Source: Paraburkholderia mimosarum LMG 23256 = NBRC 106338 (GTDB taxonomy: Bacteria; Pseudomonadota; Gammaproteobacteria; Burkholderiales; Burkholderiaceae). From it: DNA of 64,000 nt. The notes under the pieces were generated by a model. The model was not told where the DNA came from and searched no databases. It worked only from the letters and a program-made list of their open reading frames with translations. A program made the translations under genes and the position numbers. The stretch lies in assembly GCF_000739815.1 (NCBI RefSeq), contig NZ_BBJJ01000009.1:1-64000 (forward strand), written 5' to 3'. Of this stretch, positions 35,616 through 43,593 are shown piece by piece; the first letter of the stretch is position 1; each line of letters opens with the position of its first letter.

Positions 35616-36200
35616 TTAGGGCTTGAAGCGCGTGCGCGCGGTGGGGCCCGACGGTGGGCAGGCGTCGGCCACCACCTTTTCGTCGCGGTCGATCGCCGAC
35701 AGGATCAGTGTCTTGCGCTCGTCCCCGACGGGCAGCAGATCCACGCGCTTCCTGAGCCTGGCGAGATCCACCATGCCGTGGCGGATCAGCTCCTGGTTGA
35801 ACATGCGGTCCTTGGGCCGGTCCCCCACGTATTTGGACAGCGCGAGATCGTGCACGTCGATGCAGTAGCCGACGCCTCCCCCCGTGGCCGGTGTCGCCAC
35901 CTCTGTGAGACGACCTTCCCACCCCACCGGAAGTACCGCTGTGCGGGGATCGACGCCCTGCGCGTAGTAGCCGTAGGTCTCGTTGAAGGGCGACCCCTCT
36001 CCGATCGAGCCGTCGATCAGGTCCGACAGCTTTTCCCAGTTCACGCGCGGGTAGATGTGGAGTTCATTGGACTGCAGCAGTGACTTCGGCGCGTCGGGAA
36101 ATGCGCCGAGAATCGACTGGCTGCCAACGATCACGAATTCGGTTTCCTGCGTGATGGCCGACGCGACGCGGATCACATGTTCGAGTTGGTCGCGTTCCAT
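35616..36200 (-). CDS. DUF6036-type nucleotidyltransferase-fold protein
   Basis: A 194-residue protein. FVIVGSQSILGAFPDAP (23-38) followed by SNELHIYPR (44-52) matches the GS-x-S and S-x-E-x-D-x-YP motifs of DUF6036 nucleotidyltransferase-like proteins (AbiEii/MNT superfamily). GYYAQGVDPRTAVLP and a DVHDLALSKYV segment also fit. The second metal-binding carboxylate of the usual ExD is His48 here, so activity is uncertain. The ATG at 36200 overlaps the end of the upstream partner gene by 28 bases, so the two are coupled. A toxin-like role is inferred from the superfamily. Confidence 0.7.
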   Translation of the reverse strand: MERDQLEHVIRVASAITQETEFVIVGSQSILGAFPDAPKSLLQSNELHIYPRVNWEKLSDLIDGSIGEGSPFNETYGYYAQGVDPRTAVLPVGWEGRLTEVATPATGGGVGYCIDVHDLALSKYVGDRPKDRMFNQELIRHGMVDLARLRKRVDLLPVGDERKTLILSAIDRDEKVVADACPPSGPTARTRFKP

Positions 36201-36508
36201 TGCCTGAGAAAACTCCAGCGTTCCTGTGGAGAGAGTACGCCTGCGAAGGGGCTGGATTGCCGCAGCTCCCTGGCACGCTCGCTGTCCTCGGTCGCCACGG
36301 CCAGGGCGGCCGGCATGCCCTGTTCCAGCAGCCTCGACCAGGCCGCGAGCAGCGCGGCGTTGCGTCCGGGCGTGCGCGACCAACGCTCAATGTTTTGAGA
36401 CGCGATGGCGAACAGCTTAGGCTCGGCGCGGATCTTGTCGGCGATCAGGCGATGCATCGCCAGACTGCGCCGGTCAAGCCGTTCATGCGAGCTTGACACG
36501 ACTTCCAT
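36173..36508 (-). CDS. Helical partner of the DUF6036 protein
   Basis: A 111-residue, predominantly helical protein (LHR/LIADKIRAEPKLFAIA, then ATEDSERARELRQSSPFAGVLSPQERW). Proteins with the conserved ending SERAR-x-LRQ-x-SPFAGVL are commonly encoded directly before DUF6036 genes, which is the order seen here. GGAGATT lies before the ATG at 36508. The role may be antitoxin- or partner-like, but no DNA-binding motif is obvious. Confidence 0.65.
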   Translation of the reverse strand: MEVVSSSHERLDRRSLAMHRLIADKIRAEPKLFAIASQNIERWSRTPGRNAALLAAWSRLLEQGMPAALAVATEDSERARELRQSSPFAGVLSPQERWSFLRQWNATNSNM

Positions 36509-36841
36509 CTGGAATCTCCCGGATTGCACGGTCCTTATGCCGATCGTAAGGCAGCTTGCTGGCCCTGTCACGACCGGGGGCTCCCGCTCGCGGGCATCCG
36601 CTGCGCGAGCGCGCGACGTCCGGAGCGCACGTCATCGCATCGGGCGGCGTGTTCGATGCGTCACTGATGCCACCACGACGCGGCAACGACGCGGCCGTGA
36701 CGCGTGCGGGGATTCTGCCGACCTGGCCGCGTGGCGTGTTGGGCAATATCTGAACCGGATACTAACTCGCAGCCAGACTGTCGTCCGGGCGCCCTGCTGG
36801 TCGTACTGGTCTGTGAGCCGACCCGGATGCGCCCTTAAAAC
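36509..36841. other. 333-bp gap upstream of the DUF6036 module
   Basis: No gene was recognised. A CTTATGCCGATCGTAAG partial palindrome near 36534-36550 may belong to the promoter of the two-gene module. The stretch ends at the urtE stop codon. Confidence 0.45.
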
Positions 36842-37537
36842 TTAAACCGCGATCATCTCCCGCACACCATCCGCATCCATGCTCGCGCCCGCGCCGCCCG
36901 CCACGATTTCGCCGCGGCTCATCACCCAGTACCGGTCGGCAATGGCCTTGGCGAAGTCGTAATACTGCTCGACGAGCAGCACCGTCAACTGCATGTCTTC
37001 GACCAACCGCCGCAGCGTGTGCCCGATGTCCTGGATGATCGAAGGCTGAATGCCTTCGGTGGGTTCATCGAGAATCAGCAGCGAAGGATCGCTCATCAGC
37101 GCGCGGCCGATGGCGAGTTGCTGCTGCTGGCCGCCCGACAGGTCGCCGCCGCGGCGCGCCTTCATTTCCCTGAGCACGGGAAAGAGTTCGTAGATATGCG
37201 CGGGCACGCCGGAGGGCATGCGCTTCTTGCTTGCCGCGCCTACCAGCAGATTCTCCTCGACGGTGAGGCGTGGAAAAATATCGCGCCCTTGCGGCACGTA
37301 AGCGAGACCGTGGGCCACGCGCGCATAGGTGGGCAGTTTCGCGAGCGCATCGCCGCGCCACGCGATCGAGCCGCTCTTCGTCGGCGCGACGCCCATGAGG
37401 CAGCGCAGCAGCGTCGTCTTGCCCACGCCGTTGCGGCCCAGCAGCACGGTGAGTTCGCCCTCGGGCACCGTCATCGAGACGTTGCGCAGGATGTGGCTGC
37501 CGCCGTAGTACTGGTTCAGCGATTCAATGGTTAGCAT
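36842..37537 (-). CDS. urtE: Urea ABC transporter ATPase UrtE
   Basis: A 231-residue LivF-type ATPase. It has Walker A GRNGVGKTT (about 33-41), the signature LSGGQQQQLAIGRAL and Walker B LLILDEPTEGIQPSI. The phrase DEPTEGIQPSIIQDIG is characteristic of UrtE rather than LivF. It is the last gene of urtABCDE and energises high-affinity urea uptake together with UrtD. Confidence 0.95.
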   Translation of the reverse strand: MLTIESLNQYYGGSHILRNVSMTVPEGELTVLLGRNGVGKTTLLRCLMGVAPTKSGSIAWRGDALAKLPTYARVAHGLAYVPQGRDIFPRLTVEENLLVGAASKKRMPSGVPAHIYELFPVLREMKARRGGDLSGGQQQQLAIGRALMSDPSLLILDEPTEGIQPSIIQDIGHTLRRLVEDMQLTVLLVEQYYDFAKAIADRYWVMSRGEIVAGGAGASMDADGVREMIAV

Positions 37538-37561
37538 GGCTGATAATATGGCGAGGCGGAC

Positions 37562-38443
37562 CTAGCGGCCCAGATACGATTCGATCACCGCTTCGTCGCG
37601 CTTCACGTCTTCGAGCGTGCCGTGCGCGAGCACGTGGCCTTCGGCCATCACCGTCACGCGGCCGGTTTCGCCGGCGAGCGCCGCGACGAATTCCATGTCG
37701 TGCTCGACCACCATCATCGAGCAACTGCCGCGCAGGCGGTTGAGCAGGGTGGCGAGTGCCATGGTTTCTTCGTCGGTCATGCCGGCGGCGGGCTCGTCGA
37801 GCAGCAGCAGTTGCGGCTTCTGCATGAGCAGCATGCCGATTTCGAGCCGCTGCTTCTGGCCGTGCGAAAGCTCGCCCGCAAGACGGCGCGCGTCGCTCTC
37901 CAGACGGATCACCTCGAGCGTTTCCTCGATCTTCGCCTGCGCCTCGCGGCCCAGGCGCGCGCGCAGCGTCGCGAACCATCCTTTGTCGGCCTTCATCGCA
38001 AGCTCGAGGTTCTCCCACACGGGGTGCTGCTCGAACACCGTGGGCTTCTGGAACTTGCGGCCAATGCCCGCGCGCGCGATTGTCGGCTCGTTCATACGCG
38101 TGAGATCGAGCGTCTGGCCGAGGAACACCTTGCCCGAGTCGGGCGCGGTCTTGCCGGTGATGACGTCCATCATCGTGGTCTTGCCCGCGCCGTTCGGGCC
38201 GATCACGCAGCGCAGCTCGCCCGCGTCGATGGTGAGGGAGAGCTGGTTGAGCGCGCGAAAGCCGTCGAAGCTCACGCTCACGTCTTCCAGATAGAGGATC
38301 GTGCCGTGCGAGGTGTCGATCACGCCGGGCTCGACCACGTGGCCCAGGTCGGCTACGCCGGAGAGCGCGAGTTCGTCGTGCTGGAGGGCGTCGTCGAAGG
38401 GATTGTGGTTGAGCGGGTCGTTGAGCACATAGTGTCCGTTCAT
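37562..38443 (-). CDS. urtD: Urea ABC transporter ATPase UrtD
   Basis: A 293-residue LivG-type ATPase. It has Walker A GPNGAGKTT, the signature LSHGQKQRLEIGMLL and Walker B LLLLDEPAAGMTDEET. An N-terminal extension of about 45 residues precedes the ATPase core, as in many UrtD proteins. The ATG at 38443 overlaps the urtC stop by 4 bases. Confidence 0.95.
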   Translation of the reverse strand: MNGHYVLNDPLNHNPFDDALQHDELALSGVADLGHVVEPGVIDTSHGTILYLEDVSVSFDGFRALNQLSLTIDAGELRCVIGPNGAGKTTMMDVITGKTAPDSGKVFLGQTLDLTRMNEPTIARAGIGRKFQKPTVFEQHPVWENLELAMKADKGWFATLRARLGREAQAKIEETLEVIRLESDARRLAGELSHGQKQRLEIGMLLMQKPQLLLLDEPAAGMTDEETMALATLLNRLRGSCSMMVVEHDMEFVAALAGETGRVTVMAEGHVLAHGTLEDVKRDEAVIESYLGR

Positions 38444-39627
38444 GGGCGTTCGCTCCGCGCGATGATCCGGTTCCGGACGAGTTCGATGAGGCCCATGATG
38501 CCGTTGGGGAGAAGGAGCGGCACGAGCACGAACATGAGGCCGAGGAAGAACAGCCAGTACTCGGCGAAATACGCGGTGAAAAAGCTCTTCGCCCCGTTCA
38601 CCGCGAACGCGCCGATGATCGGCCCAATGAGCGTGCCGCGTCCGCCGACGGCCACCCAGATCGCCATTTCGATCGAGTTGCCCGGCGACATCTCGCTCGG
38701 GTTGATGATGCCGACCTGCGGCACGTAGAGCGCGCCCGCAATGCCGCACAGGACGGCCGAGACGGTCCACACGAAGAGTTTGTAGCCAAGCGGGCTGTAG
38801 CCGAGGAACATCAGGCGCGTTTCGCCGTCGCGCACGGCGGTCACCACGCGCCCGAGCTTCGAGGTCACGATGGCGCGCGCGGCGAGGAATGCGAGCACGA
38901 GCGTGGCGAACGTGAGCAGGAACAGCACGGTGCGCGTGCCCGGATGCGTGATCGGCATGCCCGCGATGCGCTTGAAGTCGGTGAAACCGTTGTTGCCGCC
39001 GAAGCCGGTTTCATTGCGATAGAAGAGCAGCATCGCCGCGAACGTCATGGCCTGCGTGATGATCGACAGGTACACGCCCTTCACGCGCGAGCGGAACGTG
39101 AAGAAGCCGAATACCCACGCGACCACGGCGGGCGCGAGCACGACGAGCAGGAGTGCGTACCAGAGTTGCTCCGTGCCTTGCCAGTACCAGGGCAGCGCAT
39201 GCCAGTCGAGAAACACCATGAAGTCGGGCAGGTCGCTGCCGTACTTGCCGTCGTGGCCGATCTCGCGCATGAGGTACATGCCGATGGCGTAGCCGCCCAG
39301 CGCGAAGAAGAGGCCGTGGCCGAGGCTCAGGATGCCGCAGTAGCCCCACACGAGATCGAGCGCGAGCGCGGCGATGGCGTAGCACATGAGCTTGCCGGCG
39401 AGCGTCAGCGCGTAGGCGGAGAGGTGCAGTGCGCTCGATTGCGGCAGCACCAGCGCGCAAAGCGGCACGCCTGCGCCGATCAGGACGATCAGCGCGATGA
39501 GCGCGAGCCACGCGCGCGGCGAGAGCAGCGCCGGGCGCGCGGGCAAGCCGAGTGCGAACGTCTCGGCGCGGTCGATAGGGGGGGCGCCTGGCGTGCGGTG
39601 CGGCGAAGTGGAAGTGGCGCTGGTCAT
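38440..39627 (-). CDS. urtC: Urea ABC transporter permease UrtC
   Basis: A 395-residue LivM-type permease with about ten membrane segments. WGYCGILSLGHGLFFALGGYAIGMYLMREIG is the UrtC signature, followed by a family-typical insertion (FMVFLDWHALPWYW). It starts 1 base after the urtB stop, so translation is coupled. Confidence 0.95.
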   Translation of the reverse strand: MTSATSTSPHRTPGAPPIDRAETFALGLPARPALLSPRAWLALIALIVLIGAGVPLCALVLPQSSALHLSAYALTLAGKLMCYAIAALALDLVWGYCGILSLGHGLFFALGGYAIGMYLMREIGHDGKYGSDLPDFMVFLDWHALPWYWQGTEQLWYALLLVVLAPAVVAWVFGFFTFRSRVKGVYLSIITQAMTFAAMLLFYRNETGFGGNNGFTDFKRIAGMPITHPGTRTVLFLLTFATLVLAFLAARAIVTSKLGRVVTAVRDGETRLMFLGYSPLGYKLFVWTVSAVLCGIAGALYVPQVGIINPSEMSPGNSIEMAIWVAVGGRGTLIGPIIGAFAVNGAKSFFTAYFAEYWLFFLGLMFVLVPLLLPNGIMGLIELVRNRIIARSERP

Positions 39628-39628
39628 G

Positions 39629-41278
39629 TCATGCCTCCGCGCTGCGGCCCTTGAGGGCGAACAGGCCCTGCGGACGCTTCTGGATGAAGAGCACGATCAG
39701 CACGAGCACGGCGATTTTCGCGAGCACGGCACCCCAGAACGGCTCGATGGCCTTGGAGACGAGCCCGAGCCCGAAGCCGCCGACCACGGTGCCCGCGATC
39801 TGCCCGACCCCGCCCAGCACCACGGCCATGAACGAATCGATGATGTAGCTCTGGCCGAGGTCGGGCCCGACGTTGCCGATCTGCGAAAGCGCGCAGCCGC
39901 CCAGTCCCGCCACGCCGGCGCCGAACGCGAAGGCCCACGCATCGACGCGCGCGGTGCGCACGCCCACGCACGCGGCCATGCGGCGGTTCTGCGTGACGGC
40001 GCGCACGAACAGGCCAAGGCGCGTTTTCGCGAGCACGGTCCACGCAATGCCCACGACGATCAGCGAGAACGCGAGGATCGCAAGGCGGTTGTACGGCAGG
40101 ATGAGGCTGGGCATGACAGTCACGCCGCCGCTCATCCACGAGGGATTTTCGACCTGCACGTTTTGCGCGCCGAAGATCATGCGCGTGGCCTGAATGAGGA
40201 TGAGGCTGATGCCGAACGTGGTGAGGAGCGTTTCGAGCGGGCGACCGTACAGATGGCGGATCACGAGCCGCTCGATGACCGCGCCCACGAGCGCGGCGGC
40301 GATGAACGAAGCGGGGATCGCGAAGAGCGGATACCAGTCGAAGGCGCCTGGCGCGTAGCGCTGCACGAGCGTTTGCACGACATACGTTGCGTACGCACCG
40401 ATCATGAGGAACTCGCCGTGCGCCATGTTGATGACGCCGATGAGGCCATAGGTGATGGCGAGGCCGAGCGCCGCGAGCAGCAGTACGCTGCCGAGCGAGA
40501 TGCCCGCGAACAGCGTGCCGGCGATTTCGCTGCGCCGCTGGATGGCGTCGAGCGCGTCGATGCCTTGCTGTGCTGCCGCGCGAACCTCCGCATCGGGTTC
40601 GTTGTACGCGCCGCTCGCGCTCTTCGCGACGAGCGGCCGCAGCAGTTCGTACATGTCGAGATCGTGGCGCGCGGCGACGAGCTTCGCGGCTTCGAGGCGC
40701 GTCGCCGCATTGGGGTCGTGCAGCGCGGTCATGGCCCAGAGCGTGTCGAGCCGCCGTTTGAGCGCAGGGTCGGTTTCCTTCGCGCGCGCGGCGTCGATCA
40801 TCGGCTTCATGGCCGGGTCGGGATTCTTGAGGAGCGCGGCGATGGCGTCGCGCCGCGTGGCGACATTGGGCGAGTCGAGCTGCAGGCCCGATACGGCGCC
40901 CGCCACCTTCGAGCGCAGCAGGTTATTCAGCGTGATGGGCTGCGCGCTCGAAGCGACGCCGGCGGCGACGCCCTGGCCCGTCACGGCGTCGTGTGCGCTT
41001 TGTCCATCCGCGCCCTCCAGCACGAGCACTTCGCCGGAGTCGGTCGCGCTCACGTTGTCTTGGGCGAGCGCCTTGAGCAGCGCGAGCGAGGCGGCGTCGT
41101 GCGTGGCGATGAGCTTGTCGATGGCGGCGGATTTCGCATCGAAGTCGTCGCCGCCGAGCGGCGCGACATCGGCGGCATCGAGCGCGTGCGCGCAGGTGCT
41201 GAGCGCTGCGAAGAGCGCCGCCGCGGCGAGTGCGTGGTGCAAGCCCGCGCGCGCGTACCTCGGAAGAGAGAGAGCCAT
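39629..41278 (-). CDS. urtB: Urea ABC transporter permease UrtB
   Basis: A 549-residue protein. A signal sequence and a ~240-residue HEAT-like periplasmic domain precede the LivH-type permease core (from about 255, with GLAITYGLIGVINMAHGEFLMIGAYATYVVQ). The large N-terminal domain distinguishes UrtB from LivH. It is separated from urtA by 161 bases that contain a very strong hairpin. Confidence 0.95.
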   Translation of the reverse strand: MALSLPRYARAGLHHALAAAALFAALSTCAHALDAADVAPLGGDDFDAKSAAIDKLIATHDAASLALLKALAQDNVSATDSGEVLVLEGADGQSAHDAVTGQGVAAGVASSAQPITLNNLLRSKVAGAVSGLQLDSPNVATRRDAIAALLKNPDPAMKPMIDAARAKETDPALKRRLDTLWAMTALHDPNAATRLEAAKLVAARHDLDMYELLRPLVAKSASGAYNEPDAEVRAAAQQGIDALDAIQRRSEIAGTLFAGISLGSVLLLAALGLAITYGLIGVINMAHGEFLMIGAYATYVVQTLVQRYAPGAFDWYPLFAIPASFIAAALVGAVIERLVIRHLYGRPLETLLTTFGISLILIQATRMIFGAQNVQVENPSWMSGGVTVMPSLILPYNRLAILAFSLIVVGIAWTVLAKTRLGLFVRAVTQNRRMAACVGVRTARVDAWAFAFGAGVAGLGGCALSQIGNVGPDLGQSYIIDSFMAVVLGGVGQIAGTVVGGFGLGLVSKAIEPFWGAVLAKIAVLVLIVLFIQKRPQGLFALKGRSAEA

Positions 41279-41296
41279 GATGGGTTCTTTTCGATG

Positions 41297-41334
41297 CGGC
41301 TTGCAGCGCAGCGTTACCGCTGCGCTGCAAGCCG
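41297..41334 (-). other. Perfect 17-bp hairpin between urtA and urtB
   Basis: CGGCTTGCAGCGCAGCG pairs perfectly with its complement across a 4-base loop (TTAC). On the minus-strand transcript it follows urtA and is not followed by a U-run, so it is more likely an mRNA-stabilising or processing element than a full terminator. It would favour high UrtA (binding protein) relative to the membrane components. Confidence 0.75.
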
Positions 41335-41439
41335 TTGGCAGATCGCGCAGGCACGCGCGTCCGGTCCGGCGCGCGTGGCGTATCAGCTCACCAGCGCCTC
41401 AGCGCGTCAAAAGCTCGTCACGAGCAAGTCACAGGCACG

Positions 41440-42744
41440 TCAGGCCACGCGCGAGCGGCGCAGGAAAGCGGGCAGCGGGTTCGACGTGACCACATCCGGC
41501 TTGCCTTCGTTGCCGGCGATGAACGGGCTCCACGGTTGCGCGCGGATCGCCGTCCTGGTCTTCCACACCACGTTGAACTGGCCGTCGCCGCGAATCTCGC
41601 CGATCATCACCGGCTTGTGCAGATGATGGTTGCCGTCCATCGTGAGCGTGAACCCCGAGGGCGCCGCGACCGCCTGGCCGATCATCGCCACGCGCACCTT
41701 GTCGACGTCGGTGCTCTTCGCCTTTTCGACGGCCTGCTTCCACATGTGGATGCCGACGAAGGTCGCTTCCATCGGGTCGTTGGTCACGCGTTTGCTGCCG
41801 CCGGGCAGGTTGTTCGCCTTCACCCACGCCTCGAACTGGTCCTTGAACTTCGTGTTCTGCGCCCCCTTCACCGACATGAAGTAATTCCACGCCGCGAGGT
41901 GGCCCACGAGCGGCTTGGTGTCGATGCCGCGCAGCTCTTCCTCGCCCACGGAAAATGCCACGACGGGCACCTCGGTGGCCTTGATGCCCTGATTGCCCAG
42001 CTCCTTGTAGAACGGCACGTTCGAGTCGCCGTTGATGGTCGAAATGACGGTGGTCTTGCCGCCCTGCGAGAAGGTCTTGATGTTCGCGACGATGGTCTGA
42101 TAGTCGCTATGGCCGAACGGCGTGTAGACCTCCTGAATATCGCTGTCCTTCACGCCCTTGGAGTGCAGGAACGCACGCAGGATCTTGTTGGTCGTGCGCG
42201 GATACACATAGTCGGTGCCGAGCAGGAAGAAGCGTTTCGCGCCGCCGCCTTCGGCGCTCATCAGGTATTCCACGGCGGGAATAGCCTGCTGGTTGGGCGC
42301 GGCGCCCGTGTAGAAAACGTTGCGCGACATCTCTTCCCCTTCGTATTGCACGGGGTAGTAGAGCAGACCATTGAGCTCCTCGAAAACCGGCAGCACCGAT
42401 TTGCGCGACACCGAAGTCCAGCAGCCGAACACGCACGCGACCTTGTCCTGGGTGAGGAGCTGACGCGCCTTCTCGGCGAAGAGCGGCCAGTTCGACGCCG
42501 GATCGACCACCACGGGCTGGATCTGACGCCCCATTACGCCGCCGTTCTTGTTGATGTCGGCAATCGTCATCAAGGCGGTGTCTTTCAGTGAGGTCTCCGA
42601 AATGGCCATCGTGCCCGAGAGCGAGTGCAGGATGCCCACCTTGATCGGGCCGCTGCCGGCGTCCGCGTGCGCGAACGGCACGCGAGCGGCAACCGCGAGT
42701 GCGCCCGACATCGTCCCGAGTTTCAACAGACTGCGACGTTTCAT
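41440..42744 (-). CDS. urtA: Urea ABC transporter substrate-binding protein UrtA
   Basis: A 434-residue periplasmic binding protein. The N-terminus MKRRSLLKLG resembles a twin-arginine signal and is followed by a hydrophobic stretch and an AHA cleavage region. KVGILHSLSGTMAISETSLKDTALM and FTLTMDGNHHLHKPVMIGEI are UrtA signatures. It heads the urt operon, and a sigma-54 promoter lies about 100 bases upstream. Confidence 0.95.
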   Translation of the reverse strand: MKRRSLLKLGTMSGALAVAARVPFAHADAGSGPIKVGILHSLSGTMAISETSLKDTALMTIADINKNGGVMGRQIQPVVVDPASNWPLFAEKARQLLTQDKVACVFGCWTSVSRKSVLPVFEELNGLLYYPVQYEGEEMSRNVFYTGAAPNQQAIPAVEYLMSAEGGGAKRFFLLGTDYVYPRTTNKILRAFLHSKGVKDSDIQEVYTPFGHSDYQTIVANIKTFSQGGKTTVISTINGDSNVPFYKELGNQGIKATEVPVVAFSVGEEELRGIDTKPLVGHLAAWNYFMSVKGAQNTKFKDQFEAWVKANNLPGGSKRVTNDPMEATFVGIHMWKQAVEKAKSTDVDKVRVAMIGQAVAAPSGFTLTMDGNHHLHKPVMIGEIRGDGQFNVVWKTRTAIRAQPWSPFIAGNEGKPDVVTSNPLPAFLRRSRVA

Positions 42745-42847
42745 TTATTTGCCCCTTGTCGGTGAAAGAGTCATGGGCCGTGGCGCGTGGTTGTTTCTTG
42801 TCTTGCGCGCCGCCCGATTTGTGTGGCCAGTCTTGCGAGGAGGCTTC

Positions 42848-42863
42848 TGCAAGCGTTGTGCCA
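42848..42863 (-). promoter_or_regulatory. Sigma-54 (RpoN) -24/-12 promoter of urtABCDE
   Basis: The minus strand reads TGGCACAACGCTTGCA, an exact match to TGGCAC-N5-TTGCA. It lies about 105 bases upstream of the urtA start and leaves a leader of about 90 bases. Confidence 0.87.
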
Positions 42864-42978
42864 GGGCGAAGATCGGGCGCGAGGCTTGCCCCACAAGGGA
42901 GGCGGTCATGCGGCGCGCATCGGGGGCAACGTCGCAGGCGGGCGATCGTGGTGCAGCGGGATGCATGTTCGGGCGCGC

Positions 42979-42995
42979 TGCATCGTCTCAGTGCG
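42979..42995. promoter_or_regulatory. Candidate NtrC-binding site upstream of urtA
   Basis: TGCAT-CGTCTCA-GTGCG matches 8 of the 10 specified bases of TGCAC-N7-GTGCA at the correct spacing. It lies about 115-130 bases upstream of the sigma-54 promoter. It is weaker than the site at ureA. Confidence 0.5.
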
Positions 42996-43113
42996 GGCAT
43001 GCATGCAGTGAAACGACCGTGCGGCCGGGCACGCTGCAACGTTGTGCATGGCGTGCGCGTACTTTAAAGAACGGTTTTCTGGCGTGGACTGAAGCGAACG
43101 GCCCAGAAATGAC

Positions 43114-43145
43114 AAAGGGCGCGGCTCCCGGCCACGCCCCTTTTT
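43114..43145. terminator. GC-rich hairpin at the end of the rhodanese gene
   Basis: AAAGGGCGCGGC pairs with GCCACGCCCCTTT with one mismatch over a short loop, and T-runs flank it on the plus strand (TTTTT) and more weakly on the minus strand (TTT). It lies 43 bases after the minus-strand rhodanese stop and probably ends that transcript before the urtA promoter. Confidence 0.55.
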
Positions 43146-43187
43146 AGCTGATGCACTGGCGGTTCATGCCGCCGTGGTGTGAGGTGC

Positions 43188-43511
43188 TCAGTACGTCGGC
43201 ACCTTCGGATCGACCTGGCGCGACCACGCGTCGATGCCGCCTTGCAGGTTGAACACCTTGGTGTGGCCGCGCGACTCGAGGAACATCGCGACCTGGGCGC
43301 TGCGCGCGCCGTGGTGGCAAATGCAGACGATCGGCGCTTCGTCGTCCAGCTCCTCGCTACGCGCGGGAATGTCGCGCATGGGGATCGACGTGCTGCCCGC
43401 GATCTTCGCGGTTTCGATTTCCCAAGGCTCGCGCACGTCGAGCAGGACGGGGGTCTCGCGCGAGGTGTCGGCGAGCCATTCGGCGAGGGCGGGGGCGGTC
43501 AGATTCTGCAT
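43188..43511 (-). CDS. Rhodanese-like single-domain sulfurtransferase
   Basis: A 107-residue rhodanese domain. It has LLDVREPWEIETAKIAGSTSIPM and the active-site loop with Cys65 in CHHGARSAQ, then GGIDAWS. The ATG at 43511 gives the standard length and starts right at the domain. It lies 82 bases downstream of the methyltransferase gene on the same strand, and the two are often paired in Burkholderia relatives. The physiological sulfur acceptor is unknown. Confidence 0.88.
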   Translation of the reverse strand: MQNLTAPALAEWLADTSRETPVLLDVREPWEIETAKIAGSTSIPMRDIPARSEELDDEAPIVCICHHGARSAQVAMFLESRGHTKVFNLQGGIDAWSRQVDPKVPTY

Positions 43512-43593
43512 GGAACACTCGATCGGGTAAAAGGCCGGGCAGCCCGGAAAATCCTCAAAAGCACGCCCGGCGATACGACAGGTTGGCGGCGCG

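Larger units (their letters stand above)
42745..43187. other. 443-bp intergenic region with the urtA promoter region and the rhodanese transcript end
   Basis: Besides the sigma-54 promoter, NtrC-like site and terminator-like hairpin listed separately, the segment contains several GTGCA/TGCAT half-site-like words (42951-43050). No gene was recognised. Confidence 0.6.

Noticed and set aside
41297..41334. Reading the urtA-urtB hairpin as a Rho-independent terminator
   Set aside because: No U-run follows on the minus-strand transcript, and urtBCDE need the upstream promoter for expression, so full termination is unlikely.
39497..41626. A 709-codon plus-strand frame opposite urtB
   Set aside because: It is antisense to a clear UrtB permease and has no membrane or catalytic pattern of its own.
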